A stretch of 15,769 nt of DNA, taken from NCBI GenBank assembly GCA_021781255.1, contig JAJXXG010001061.1:1-15769 (forward strand). Reading direction: 5' to 3'. The notes beneath the pieces were generated by a model. That model worked only from the letters and a program-made list of their open reading frames with translations. It searched no databases and had not been told where the DNA came from. Position numbers and translations under genes: made by a program. Positions 1 through 7,238 of the stretch are shown here, one piece after another. Each line of letters begins with the position of its first letter. Within the stretch, counting starts at the first letter, position 1. The DNA is from Acidobacteriota bacterium. Lineage in GTDB: Bacteria > Acidobacteriota > Terriglobia > Terriglobales > Acidobacteriaceae.

Positions 1-125
1 GACTCGCCTGGTATGAAATCGACCCCAACTTCTGGGGCATCTGGCTGCTCTCCAGGCTCGGCCTGGCACGCAAGATCCGCGTAGCGCAATTTGACCCCGC
101 CAACCCCAGGCCAGCCGGACACTAA
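1..125 (+). CDS. Fatty-acid (acyl-CoA) desaturase, C-terminal end only
   Basis: The reading frame is open from the left edge (first full codon at base 3) to TAA at 123-125 and gives about 40 residues. They include WYEIDPNFWGIWLLSRLGLA. The W-[YW]-E-[IF]-D-P...LGL pattern is the usual C-terminal tail of membrane acyl-CoA/acyl-lipid desaturases, which introduce a double bond into fatty acyl chains using a di-iron centre. The catalytic histidine boxes would lie upstream, outside the window, so they cannot be checked. The gene is cut by the window edge, not visibly broken. The family call rests on this short tail alone, so it is moderately confident. Confidence 0.6.
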   Translation, partial: LAWYEIDPNFWGIWLLSRLGLARKIRVAQFDPANPRPAGH

Positions 126-132
126 GGAATCT

Positions 133-217
133 CTAATCAAGTTGCTGCTTTCAGCTAATCAAGTGGCTGCTTTCATCTCAAGTTGCTGCATTCGGCTAAT
201 CAAGTTGCCGATTTGAA
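133..217. repeat. Degenerate 22-bp tandem repeat, four units
   Basis: Four head-to-tail units start at 133, 155, 177 and 196. Each begins CTAATCAAGTTGCTGC or close to it. The first two differ at only two positions. The third lacks three bases (AAT), and the fourth is diverged at its 3' end. There are no unique spacers, so this is not CRISPR-like. The array starts 8 bases after the desaturase stop codon and ends just before a hairpin pair. No function is evident. Confidence 0.75.
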
Positions 218-219
218 AG

Positions 220-273
220 GTGCGGGCTTCAGCCCGCACGTAAACAGCACAAAATCCATGGGGCTTTAGCCCC
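220..273. repeat. Paired hairpin intergenic repeat, copy 1
   Basis: Two perfect stem-loops lie close together. GTGCGGGC-TTCA-GCCCGCAC is at 220-239 and GGGGC-TTTA-GCCCC is at 260-273. The centre-to-centre distance is 37 bases. A second pair with the same geometry and the same CTTCAG-type loops lies at 14041-14097, so this is a dispersed REP-like element and not only a local terminator. No T-run follows either stem. Confidence 0.7.
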
Positions 274-342
274 TGAGGGAATGCTCGCGCAGCCGAAGCC
301 ACTTGCTCAAAGTTTCCCTGCAGCCAACCACCCGTCAAATCA

Positions 343-378
343 CAACGGCGGCCTTACCCACCCGGGAGGCCGCCGTTG
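343..378 (-). terminator. Possible terminator of the small membrane-protein gene
   Basis: A perfect 12-bp GC-rich stem (343-354 pairs with 367-378; arms CAACGGCGGCCT and AGGCCGCCGTTG) encloses a 12-base loop. It lies about 40 bases beyond the stop codon of the minus-strand gene at 420-716. On that strand it is followed by a weakly T-rich TGATTTGACG. The stem is clear, but the poor T-tract leaves termination uncertain. Confidence 0.45.
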
Positions 379-419
379 CGCATGAACTCAAGTCGAAATC
401 CGTAGAGAGTATGCCGCAA

Positions 420-716
420 CTATCCGCGCAGCTTGGCCCGCACCCACAGTGTGCCAAACACCGGCAGCGCCACCGCCAGCACCACAACCCCCGCGGGAAA
501 GCCAACATAGAGGTAGCTGTCCGCATAGTTCACCGTGTGCCCGCCAATCAGGTTCCATGCCAGCAGCGCAAAGATGGCGACGCAGGTAGAGGCAAAGAAT
601 GTGAAGAACGCCGAGGCGAACGCGAGCAGCAGTCCGCTCACCAGTCCGAAGCCCTTCAGCGGAAAGCCGAACACGGTTCCGCTGCCGGGGTGTTGGGTTT
701 GCGCAGATTGCGTCAT
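420..716 (-). CDS. Small membrane protein of unknown function
   Basis: The 98-residue protein is not recognised. After a polar N-terminus of about 20 residues comes a long hydrophobic stretch (about residues 24-57, rich in Leu, Ala and Phe, possibly a hairpin of two helices). A short polar loop (GGHTVNYADSYLY) follows, then a second hydrophobic segment (about 69-91) and a positive tail (WVRAKLRG). It therefore looks like a small inner-membrane protein with the basic tail probably cytoplasmic. The ATG at 716 has AGAGG about 8 bases upstream. A hydrophobic, membrane-compatible composition makes this strand the likely coding one. It is divergent from the 750-1499 gene, with only 33 bases between the two starts, and a strong stem-loop follows its stop. 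Confidence 0.7.
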   Translation of the reverse strand: MTQSAQTQHPGSGTVFGFPLKGFGLVSGLLLAFASAFFTFFASTCVAIFALLAWNLIGGHTVNYADSYLYVGFPAGVVVLAVALPVFGTLWVRAKLRG

Positions 717-735
717 AGGGGCGGCCTCTGTCGTC

Positions 736-741
736 TAGAAT
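736..741 (+). promoter_or_regulatory. Possible -10 element for a leaderless transcript
   Basis: TAGAAT matches the -10 consensus at five of six bases and ends 8 bases before the ATG at 750. That spacing would start transcription at or next to the ATG. No Shine-Dalgarno sequence is visible, which agrees with a leaderless message. No convincing -35 box is found at 16-18 bases upstream, so the call is weak. Confidence 0.3.
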
Positions 742-749
742 ACAGTTTT

Positions 750-1499
750 ATGCCTAACAGCGCACAGATCGAGCTTTGGCACGCGGAGAAGGTCGCCACG
801 CAGGTGACCGTGAGCACTGCCTCCAACGGTATCCACTTTGCTTCCTGGGGTGAAACCCGCCTCGCCGAACCGGACCTGGAGCGCCTGGTCGGCACCGTGC
901 CCGCCTCGCTCTCAGCCGCGCTCAACAACCGCGCCTATTACTTCGTTCCCCTGGCCATTTCGGACACGGGCGAAACCATGATCGCTCCCGCCTACAGTGT
1001 CGAGCTCGGCGACCGCGCCGTTTGCCACCGCAATGCATCCGTCGGCTCCACTGAGGCGGTGTTCGTCTCCACCCGTTTGATGGAAGACCGCTTCGGCCTC
1101 GCCTTCGAGTTCTTCATCAACGTGGCCCACAACTTTGTTGAGGCCGCAGGCGTCCCGGAGAGCTTCGCCTCCCTCGCTTGGTCGCAGGCTGAGGCACAGG
1201 TGCGCGGCGAAACCAGCCAGGACGCATGGGAAACCCGCCGCCGCGCCCAGAACACGCTCAACGGCCACAAAATCGTCGATGAGCGCTCCCGCAACGGCTA
1301 CTTTGAATCCACATTCTCTGACGCGCTGGCCATCTACATGCTCTCCCTGGCCGTGGACTTCGACTACCACGACCTGCGCGAGCGTGAGTACCCGCTGCTG
1401 GCCGCACCCGCGCTGGCCGAGCGCCTGCGCCACGTCGCCGGCCTCTTCCCCTCGAACACCGGCTACGACTTCCAGATCCTCTACCGCCGCAAGGGATAG
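750..1499 (+). CDS. Conserved-looking protein of unknown function, 249 aa
   Basis: I do not recognise this protein. It is soluble in composition, with no signal peptide or membrane span. The N-terminal half (about 1-115) looks beta-rich, with segments such as AYYFVPLAI and EAVFVSTRL. The C-terminal half is helical and charged, with a central ETRRRAQNTLNGHKIVDERS stretch and a terminal NTGYDFQILYRRKG. The frame stays open upstream to 303, but that part lies antisense to the membrane-protein gene. ATG 750 is therefore the sensible start, although it has no ribosome-binding site. Its stop lies only 8 bases from the stop of the convergent alditol oxidase gene, so the two genes meet tail to tail without room for a separate terminator. 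Confidence 0.75.
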   Translation: MPNSAQIELWHAEKVATQVTVSTASNGIHFASWGETRLAEPDLERLVGTVPASLSAALNNRAYYFVPLAISDTGETMIAPAYSVELGDRAVCHRNASVGSTEAVFVSTRLMEDRFGLAFEFFINVAHNFVEAAGVPESFASLAWSQAEAQVRGETSQDAWETRRRAQNTLNGHKIVDERSRNGYFESTFSDALAIYMLSLAVDFDYHDLREREYPLLAAPALAERLRHVAGLFPSNTGYDFQILYRRKG

Positions 1500-1507
1500 C
1501 CGCCCCT

Positions 1508-2854
1508 TCAGCTCGCGTAAAGGTTGTGCCGCACAAACTCGTTGCGGAATTTGCCTTCAGGATCGTTGCGCTTCAGCAGCGCTTTGAACTCCGCCAGCCG
1601 CGTGTACTGCGCCTGCACCCGCGCCGGCGGAACGGTGTACAGCTTGCCCCAGTGCGGACGCGCCGCAAACGGCTCCAGTTGCGCCTCGATCAGCGGCAGC
1701 ACCTTGCGGACCTCGGGCCACTCCGGCTTCCACGTAAAGTGGATCGCCATCGACTCCCGCTCGTACGCCGTGCTCATCCACAGCTTGTCGGCGGCAATCG
1801 TGCGCAGCTCCGTCACGAGCAGGTGCGGCGTGATGTGGTCGCGCAGCTTCTCCACGGCGAGAATCGCACGGTACCCGTGCTCGCGGGGCACCAGGTACTC
1901 GGTCTGCAGCTCCTGTCCGCTGGAAGGCGTGAAGTTCATGCGGAAGTGCGGCAGCCGCTCGTACCAGGGGCCCGGAATCCCCTGCTGCTCCGTGCAGCTT
2001 TCCGGATTGTGCCCGGCCAGCGGATGCAGCTTCTCGGTTGCCAGCTTCGCGCCAAAAAATTCCGGCTGCCACCTGTTTGCATCGCCCGGCCCAAGGCGGC
2101 GCTTGATCCACACCTGCGTCGCGCGATTATTCTGCCAGTCGGTAAACAGGCTCACGCTGTAGCCGCTTGAAAAGATTTCGTCCAGGTGATTCTCCAGATG
2201 ATCGAAAGAGAGATTCAGATACACCGACTGCGCCACCTGATAGGTGGGCTGCATATGGAGCGTCACGCGCGTCACAACGCCCAGCGAGCCAAGCGCCACC
2301 ACTGAGCCCAGGAACTCGTCCCCATCCTTGGCCCGCGACACACGCACAAGCTGCCCATCGGCCGTGACCATCTCCAGCGCCTCCACAGCCGTGGCCAGAT
2401 TGCCATTGTGAATGCCCGATCCGTGCGTCGCCGTGGCAATCGCCCCCGCCACCGAAATATGCGGCAGCGAGGCCAGGTTGTGCAGCGCGTATCCCTTCGC
2501 ATCCAGCCACGGCGAAAGCACGCCATACGTCACGCCTCCGCCAATCGTCACCGTGCGCGCCTTCTCGTCCAGCGTCATCTCGCCCAGGCCCTTCAGCGAA
2601 ATCTGGTGATGCCTGCTGTCGGCAATCGTGTTGAACGAGTGGCGCGAGCCCAGCGCGCGCAGACGGTCGCAGCTCTTCACCATGCGCTGCACCTCTTCCA
2701 CCGTCGCCGGCGTGTACAGGCTGTCCGTGCTGTAGGTCAGGTTGCCTGCCCAATTGGTGCGATGCTCGGCCGGCGGCTCAGCGCCCCCAAACTGGGACAA
2801 CATGCTCCCGGTCACAAATACTCCCGATGCCTTCAGAAACTCCCGCTTGTTCAT
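1508..2854 (-). CDS. aldO: FAD-dependent alditol (xylitol/sorbitol) oxidase with Tat-like leader
   Basis: The 448-residue protein aligns from memory with Streptomyces coelicolor alditol oxidase (AldO), which oxidises the C1 hydroxyl of xylitol or sorbitol with O2 and releases H2O2. Family landmarks are all present: TNWAGN at the domain start (33-38), GSRHSF with His72 (the covalent FAD attachment histidine), PHISVAG with Ser134, ELRTIAAD with Glu349 and Arg351, HFTW with His372 and Thr374, and HWGK with Lys404. The AldO active-site residues map at a nearly constant offset (26 to 29). The extra N-terminus of about 30 residues (MNKREFLKASG followed by a hydrophobic run) resembles a Tat leader with KR in place of RR, which suggests export. 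The start has GAGG about 12 bases and AGGAG 1 base upstream, neither ideal. Sugar-lactone oxidases of the same superfamily are the alternative, but the full set of AldO residues argues against them. Confidence 0.88.
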   Translation of the reverse strand: MNKREFLKASGVFVTGSMLSQFGGAEPPAEHRTNWAGNLTYSTDSLYTPATVEEVQRMVKSCDRLRALGSRHSFNTIADSRHHQISLKGLGEMTLDEKARTVTIGGGVTYGVLSPWLDAKGYALHNLASLPHISVAGAIATATHGSGIHNGNLATAVEALEMVTADGQLVRVSRAKDGDEFLGSVVALGSLGVVTRVTLHMQPTYQVAQSVYLNLSFDHLENHLDEIFSSGYSVSLFTDWQNNRATQVWIKRRLGPGDANRWQPEFFGAKLATEKLHPLAGHNPESCTEQQGIPGPWYERLPHFRMNFTPSSGQELQTEYLVPREHGYRAILAVEKLRDHITPHLLVTELRTIAADKLWMSTAYERESMAIHFTWKPEWPEVRKVLPLIEAQLEPFAARPHWGKLYTVPPARVQAQYTRLAEFKALLKRNDPEGKFRNEFVRHNLYAS

Positions 2855-2950
2855 TCTCCTGATTGACCTCGCTCGATGTCACGCTGGGAACGCGCGCCCA
2901 TGGATACTTTTCGTCAGTGCTGGACAAGCATATGGGCCACAGGCAAAGGC

Positions 2951-2976
2951 GGGCAAGCGCAAACTCCCGCTTGCTC
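2951..2976. other. Inverted repeat in the aldO upstream region
   Basis: GCAAGCG (2953-2959) and CGCTTGC (2968-2974) form a perfect 7-bp inverted repeat with an 8-base centre. It extends by a G-T and a G-C pair to 2951/2976. It lies about 100 bases upstream of the aldO start and could be an operator or an RNA hairpin. No T-run follows on either strand. The rest of 2855-3080 shows no recognisable gene. Confidence 0.35.
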
Positions 2977-3081
2977 CGGCATACCGCGCGACCCGGCAAT
3001 CCTGCACAAGCCGCGGCTCCGCTTCCGCGCCCTCACTCGCTTTATCCTTCTCTGCACTGTTCGAGCGGAATCAAGATGGGC

Positions 3082-3087
3082 TATAGT
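3082..3087 (+). promoter_or_regulatory. Possible -10 element upstream of the CBS gene
   Basis: TATAGT matches the -10 consensus at five of six bases. A poor -35-like TTCGAG lies 16 bases upstream (3060-3065). Transcription would begin near 3094, three bases before the ATG of the small ORF at 3097 and about 200 bases before the CBS gene. The evidence is sequence similarity only. Confidence 0.35.
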
Positions 3088-3096
3088 ATTGACTTC

Positions 3097-3294
3097 ATGC
3101 CCCAGCGGGAGAAGTTCGTCAGCGCCGTGGACGGTTCGCCGGCCCGGCAAATGCGAGCAGGCTCACACAAGCCGGAGCCGATGCGACAGGTCCGCGCGGG
3201 CCGGGATACACTGCTGTTCCACAACGGCGAAACCTGCCCGGGATGGGATGTACGCGAAGGCAGGCGGTCGCTCAGAGCCAGGAGGGTCCGATGA
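3097..3294 (+). CDS. Possible small ORF overlapping the CBS gene start
   Basis: A 65-codon frame from ATG 3097 ends in TGA at 3292-3294 and shares ATGA with the start of the CBS gene. This is the usual geometry of translational coupling. Third positions of its first 16 codons after the start are almost all G or C, as in genuine genes here, and a -10-like TATAGT lies just upstream. The product is basic (a C-terminal run of Arg residues) with a central [11 protein letters not shown], and no family is recognised. Against it: no Shine-Dalgarno sequence, and the same frame stays open far upstream without an obvious better start. It could instead be a long 5' leader. Confidence 0.35.
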   Translation: MPQREKFVSAVDGSPARQMRAGSHKPEPMRQVRAGRDTLLFHNGETCPGWDVREGRRSLRARRVR

Positions 3295-3743
3295 AGATTA
3301 CCGACACGATTGGAATGGTGCTCAAGAGCAAGGCTCAGAACCAAGTCCTCTCCATAGCGCCCGAGCAGTCCGTCTATGAGGCAATCGAGAAGCTGGCCTT
3401 GTACGGCATTGGCGCCTTGCTTGTACTGTCCAATGGCCGCCTGGTCGGCATCCTGTCAGAGCGCGACTACGCCCGCAAAGGCGTCCTGATGGGACACCCC
3501 TCCAAAGAAACACTCGTCAGCCAGATCATGACCAGCCCGGTTATTTTCGTCAGCTCGCGGCACACGGTGGATGAATGCATGGCCTTGATGACGCAGCACG
3601 ATTTTCGCCATCTCCCCGTGCTGGAGGGAGACACCGTCGTAGGCGTCGTCTCCATCGGCGACCTGGTACGGTGGGTGATCTCAGGCCAGGAAAAGGCAAT
3701 TCAAGCGCTCGAGGGCTACATTACGGGAGCCTATCCCGGCTAG
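3291..3743 (+). CDS. Stand-alone tandem CBS-domain protein
   Basis: The 150-residue protein consists of two CBS motifs and almost nothing else. The first runs from about 10 to 68, including [20 protein letters not shown] and SERDYARK. The second runs from about 78 to 135, including [20 protein letters not shown] and [10 protein letters not shown] paired CBS module usually folds as one Bateman domain that binds adenine nucleotides (AMP, ATP, NAD or SAM) and senses energy state. No enzyme domain is attached, so the partner is unknown. The start at ATG 3291 has a strong AGGAGGG four bases upstream, which rules out the longer frame from 3243. Its stop codon overlaps that of fahA on the opposite strand. 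No context links it to tyrosine degradation. Confidence 0.9.
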   Translation: MKITDTIGMVLKSKAQNQVLSIAPEQSVYEAIEKLALYGIGALLVLSNGRLVGILSERDYARKGVLMGHPSKETLVSQIMTSPVIFVSSRHTVDECMALMTQHDFRHLPVLEGDTVVGVVSIGDLVRWVISGQEKAIQALEGYITGAYPG

Positions 3744-5065
3744 AAAGCCGAGGCTGATCTCGAGCTTTCCTGCCGTTCCGGTCCGGCTGCGGCAACCACT
3801 CCCGCGCACTCGCCAAATCCGATTCGCGGCATCCCGGCCCTCTGCGCATGAGCGCGGAACGTCACCCGGTCGCCGTCTTCGAGGAAGGTGCGCTGCTCCC
3901 CGCCGGGCAGCGCAATCGGCCCCTGCTCGCGCGTCTTCTCCAGCAGGCAACCCTCTGATCCAGTCGCGGCGCCGGAGACGGTTCCCGTGGCCAGCAGATC
4001 GCCGGGCCGCAAATTGCACCCGTTGCTTGCGTGGTGCGTCACCAGTTGCACGATGCTCCAGTACAGCTCGCGCAGATTGCCCGTGCTCAGCAGCATCGGC
4101 GCCGCGCCCGTCTGCCGCATCTGCTGCGATTCGAGATAAACCTGCAGCGTCAGGTCGATGCCATCCGTCTCCGCTGACGGCGAGCGCAGGTGCGCCAGCG
4201 GCGCCGGGTCGTTCGTCGCGCGTTCCGGCCCGCGCACCCGGTAGGGAGCCAGCGCCTCCATCGGCACAATCCAGGGCGAAATCGTCGTAGCAAAATTCTT
4301 CGCCAAAAATGGGCCCAGCGGCTGGTATTCCCATGCCTGCACGTCGCGCGCTGACCAGTCATTCACCAGGCACAGACCAAAGACGTGCTCCTCGGCTTCC
4401 GCAATCGGAATGCTCCGCCCCAGCGCATTGCCCGGGCCCACAAACACGCCAACCTCCAGCTCGTAGTCCAGAGATCTTGTCGGTCCAAAAATCGGTTCGC
4501 CCGCTGGCGGTTTTGTCTGCCCGCACGGCCTGCGAATCTCCTCACCGCTCACCGCAATCGATGACGCGCGGCCGTGATAGCCGATGGGAACATACTTGTA
4601 ATTCGGCAGCAGCGGGTTGTCCGGGCGGAACAGCCTGCCAACCCGCGTGGCGTGATGAATCGAAGCGTAGAAATCCGTATAGTCGCCAATCTGCGCCGGA
4701 AGCTGCATCACCGCCTCGCGCATCGGCGTCAGCAGCGGCTCCACCCGGCCCTGCATCGGCTTGCTTGCCTCTTCCGCGTCCAGCAGTTCAGTGATCCGCA
4801 TGCGCAGCGCATGCCACGCGCCGCGCCCAAGAGACATCAGCGGATTCAGCAACTCGGCTCCGCACGCCGCGACAATCTCTTCCGCCAGCCCCGCCAGCAA
4901 ACCCGCCCGCGCGCACGCACGCAGATCCAGAATCCGGTCGCCAATCGCAACGCCAATGCGCCTCTCTTCTTGATAGAGAAACACACCGTAGGGCAGATTC
5001 TGAATGGGAAAGTCAGACGCGGGATCGTTGGCCGAGGCAACCCAGCTTTTTCTGCTCACAGCCAT
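3740..5065 (-). CDS. fahA: Fumarylacetoacetase
   Basis: FahA hydrolyses fumarylacetoacetate to fumarate and acetoacetate, the last step of tyrosine breakdown, in the cytoplasm. The 441-residue length is normal for the two-domain enzyme. The small N-terminal domain covers about 1-120. The catalytic domain follows, with metal ligands Asp131 (DYTDFY), Glu202 and Glu204 (DYELEVG) and Asp236 (NDWSARD). It also has catalytic His138 (IHHATRVG), YHGR (163-166) and Lys256 (FLAKNF). These correspond to mouse FAH Asp126, Glu199, Glu201, Asp233, His133 and Lys253. The ATG at 5065 has GGAGG seven bases upstream and overlaps the end of the preceding unknown gene by 10 bases, so translation is probably coupled. 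It is the last gene of the operon. Its stop lies in the same CTAG as the stop of the opposing CBS gene. The C-terminal tail after about 428 (Ser/Arg-rich) is not conserved in the family. Confidence 0.97.
   Translation of the reverse strand: MAVSRKSWVASANDPASDFPIQNLPYGVFLYQEERRIGVAIGDRILDLRACARAGLLAGLAEEIVAACGAELLNPLMSLGRGAWHALRMRITELLDAEEASKPMQGRVEPLLTPMREAVMQLPAQIGDYTDFYASIHHATRVGRLFRPDNPLLPNYKYVPIGYHGRASSIAVSGEEIRRPCGQTKPPAGEPIFGPTRSLDYELEVGVFVGPGNALGRSIPIAEAEEHVFGLCLVNDWSARDVQAWEYQPLGPFLAKNFATTISPWIVPMEALAPYRVRGPERATNDPAPLAHLRSPSAETDGIDLTLQVYLESQQMRQTGAAPMLLSTGNLRELYWSIVQLVTHHASNGCNLRPGDLLATGTVSGAATGSEGCLLEKTREQGPIALPGGEQRTFLEDGDRVTFRAHAQRAGMPRIGFGECAGVVAAAGPERQESSRSASAF
3743..3769. other. 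Stem-loop at the CBS/fahA convergent junction
   Basis: GAAAGC-CGAG (3743-3752) pairs with CTCG-A-GCTTTC (3759-3769), giving 10 bp with a single bulged A and a 6-base loop. It begins at the last base of the CBS stop codon and lies within the last codons of fahA. It may terminate or stabilise the CBS transcript, but there is no T-run, so terminator function is uncertain. Confidence 0.35.
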
Positions 5066-5910
5066 CCCAGCGCCTCCAGATCGTGCATCGGCTCTTCAAA
5101 CGAACAGGACCCGAAACTGAGGAAGAACTCGCGGCGCACCGCGCGCAGCTCTTCCGCGCTCCACTCCAGGCTGCGCCAGCCAATCCCATCCGCGGTAACG
5201 CGCCACGCACCGGCGTCTTCTTCGTCCAGCACGCGCCGCGCTTCGTCGGCCTCTCCGCCGCAGTGTATCAGCGCCGCCGCGCAGCACAGATTCACAAACC
5301 CATGCATCATTCCCGCGGCCCCGCCCGGCTCCAGCGTAAACGCGTGACGCGAGCGAATCGCATGATGCAGCCCTGCCGTCGCCTTGAAGGCAATACGCCG
5401 CGCGGCAAGCGCCTGCAGCGCATCCGCCACTGCCTGCGTGCCTGGAAATGCCTCCGCAACCACGCCGCCCATGCGCAGCTTCGCGCACGCGCCGGCTTCT
5501 GCAATTGCCTCAAGCGCCACTCGCATTTCGCCGCCGGCCGGCACTTCAAAGAACGCCGTTATGCCCGCGGGAACACATGCGCTCAGGTGTTTGATCTCGG
5601 ATGGGCGAACTGTTTTGAACTCAACCGCATCAATCCGCAGCCCGTCATGCACGCATTGCGTCAGCGATGAGCAGTCGTCCACCGACGCGGCAATCACGCT
5701 CAACCGCATCGCGCCAAGTGAGGCACCCGCCGCCTCGCGCAGCTCGCCCAGCCGATTCATGTTCACAACAAAGCGTCCCAGCGCCTCTGCATGTTCGCCC
5801 TGGCTGTAACTCACGTAATTCCGCACCGCTGAGCGCATGTCCAGCGCTGCCGGCGGGTACAGGCCAGCATAGTCAATCAGGTCGGCCAGCAGACTGCGGA
5901 TTGCGTTCAT
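5056..5910 (-). CDS. Unknown barrel-like protein of the tyrosine operon
   Basis: This 284-residue protein has no function I can assign. Predicted beta-strands alternate with helices (RLSVIAA about 69-75, IDAVEFKT 93-100, ITAFFEVP 117-124, AKLRMGG 143-149, IAFKATAG 173-180), which suggests an alpha/beta (TIM-like) barrel. Polar residues at strand ends could form an active site: Lys99, Glu122, Lys144, Arg146, Lys176, His182 and His183 in FKATAGLHH, and His203 in MMHGFVN. The tail FGSCSFEEP looks like a conserved end motif. The start is ATG 5910, sharing ATGA with the hmgA stop, not the longer frame from 5970. Its 3' end overlaps fahA by 10 bases. Being tightly coupled between homogentisate dioxygenase and fumarylacetoacetase, it is well placed to perform or assist maleylacetoacetate isomerisation, the one step between them. 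This is inference; no isomerase or glutathione-transferase motif is visible. Confidence 0.85.
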   Translation of the reverse strand: MNAIRSLLADLIDYAGLYPPAALDMRSAVRNYVSYSQGEHAEALGRFVVNMNRLGELREAAGASLGAMRLSVIAASVDDCSSLTQCVHDGLRIDAVEFKTVRPSEIKHLSACVPAGITAFFEVPAGGEMRVALEAIAEAGACAKLRMGGVVAEAFPGTQAVADALQALAARRIAFKATAGLHHAIRSRHAFTLEPGGAAGMMHGFVNLCCAAALIHCGGEADEARRVLDEEDAGAWRVTADGIGWRSLEWSAEELRAVRREFFLSFGSCSFEEPMHDLEALGWL

Positions 5911-7226
5911 CCGCGTACTCGCTTTGCGCCTGCCGGCGGCACAAAGCGCTTCTTCAGTCCCTGCCAGCATTCGAAGTACTCGTGCTGCAGGATTTTGGTT
6001 TCCATCGCAAACTCCGTGGGACGCACCACAAGTTGCGTCTCAAACATGAACGCCAGCGTGTTGGCCAGATACTGCGGCTTCAGTTCCGCCTCGCTCGCGC
6101 GCTCAAACGTCTCTGCGTCCGGGCCGTGCCCGGCCATGCAGTTGTGCAGGCTCGCGCCGCCCGGCACAAAGCCCTCCGCCTTCGCGTCATACGCGCCAAA
6201 CACCAGGCCCATGAATTCGTTCATCAGGTTGCGATGAAACCACGGCGGCCTGAACGTGTGCTCGGCAACCATCCAGCGCGGAGGAAATATTGCAAAGTCG
6301 CAGTTGGCCGTGCCTGCTATCGCCGAGGGAGAGCTCAGCACGGTGTAAATCGACGGGTCCGGATGATCGAACGAAACTGTATTGATGCAGTTGAATAGCG
6401 CCAGGTCATATTTGTACGGCGCGTAGTTGCCGTGCCACGCCACCACATCCAGCGGCGAGTGGTCAATCGCCGCATCCCACAGCCTGCCCAGAAACTTCGC
6501 GGTGATACGAAACTCCCCATCGCGATCCTCGTACGCCGCCACCGGGCTCTTGAAGTCGCGCGCATTCGCCAGTCCATTCGCACCAATGGCTCCAAGCTCC
6601 GGCAGCCGGAACGGCAGCCCATAGTTCTCGCAGATATATCCGCGCGCATGCTTCTCCTTCAGCACAACGCGAAACTTCACGCCGCGCGGAATCACGCAGA
6701 TCTCGCCGGGAGCGGCATCAAGAATGCCCAGCTCAGTATGAAAGCGCAGCGTCCCCATTTGCGGAACAATCAGAAACTCCCCATCCGCGCTATAAAAGAA
6801 GCGGTCGTGCATCGAGGCGTTCGCGGCATACAAGTGAATCGCGACGCCTGCCTGCATGGCCGGATCGCCATTGCCGCCCAGCGTCACGATGCCGTCCACA
6901 AAGTCCGTTGCCTCCGCGGGCAGCGGCAGCGGGTCCCAGCGCAGTTGATTCGGCGTCGTCGGAATCGCAGTGAATGGCCCGCTGCGCATCAGCCGCGCTG
7001 AAATCTCTTCGTAAGGGCGGTGCGTGACCGACGGACGAATCCGATACGTCCAGGTGCGGCGATTCGTCGCCCGCGGCGTGGTAAACGGTGTGCCACTGAA
7101 CTGCTCGGTATACAAGCCAAGAGCATGTTTCTGCGGCGCATTCTGCCCCACCGGCAACCCGCCTGCCACCGCCTCTATCGCAAACTCGTTGCCAAACCCG
7201 CTCTGGTACGCAATCTCAGCAGCCAT
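5907..7226 (-). CDS. hmgA: Homogentisate 1,2-dioxygenase
   Basis: HmgA uses Fe(II) and O2 to open the ring of homogentisate, giving 4-maleylacetoacetate. The 439-residue length is standard. The N-terminal YQSGFGNEF (7-15) is the family's opening signature. In the C-terminal cupin domain the iron ligands are His331 and Glu337 ([14 protein letters not shown]) and His367 (AGHGPD). His288 ([12 protein letters not shown]) and His361 (SLHNCM) are the substrate-side histidines. All match the human enzyme (His335, Glu341, His371, His292, His365). The ATG at 7226 is preceded by AGAGGGGG. It starts 12 bases after the phhA stop, and its own stop shares ATGA with the next gene, so it sits in the middle of a compact operon. 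Confidence 0.98.
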   Translation of the reverse strand: MAAEIAYQSGFGNEFAIEAVAGGLPVGQNAPQKHALGLYTEQFSGTPFTTPRATNRRTWTYRIRPSVTHRPYEEISARLMRSGPFTAIPTTPNQLRWDPLPLPAEATDFVDGIVTLGGNGDPAMQAGVAIHLYAANASMHDRFFYSADGEFLIVPQMGTLRFHTELGILDAAPGEICVIPRGVKFRVVLKEKHARGYICENYGLPFRLPELGAIGANGLANARDFKSPVAAYEDRDGEFRITAKFLGRLWDAAIDHSPLDVVAWHGNYAPYKYDLALFNCINTVSFDHPDPSIYTVLSSPSAIAGTANCDFAIFPPRWMVAEHTFRPPWFHRNLMNEFMGLVFGAYDAKAEGFVPGGASLHNCMAGHGPDAETFERASEAELKPQYLANTLAFMFETQLVVRPTEFAMETKILQHEYFECWQGLKKRFVPPAGAKRVRG

Positions 7227-7238
7227 CCATCCCCCTCT

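Noticed and set aside
133..217. CRISPR array
   Set aside because: The repeats abut with no unique spacers and no cas genes are nearby.
303..749. Upstream in-frame extension of the 249-aa gene
   Set aside because: It is antisense to the hydrophobic membrane-protein gene, Arg/Gln/His-rich like a shadow frame, and passes through the terminator-like stem.
5911..5970. Longer start for the unknown operon gene
   Set aside because: The extra 20 residues would overlap hmgA coding sequence without a ribosome-binding site. ATG 5910 gives a standard ATGA coupling.
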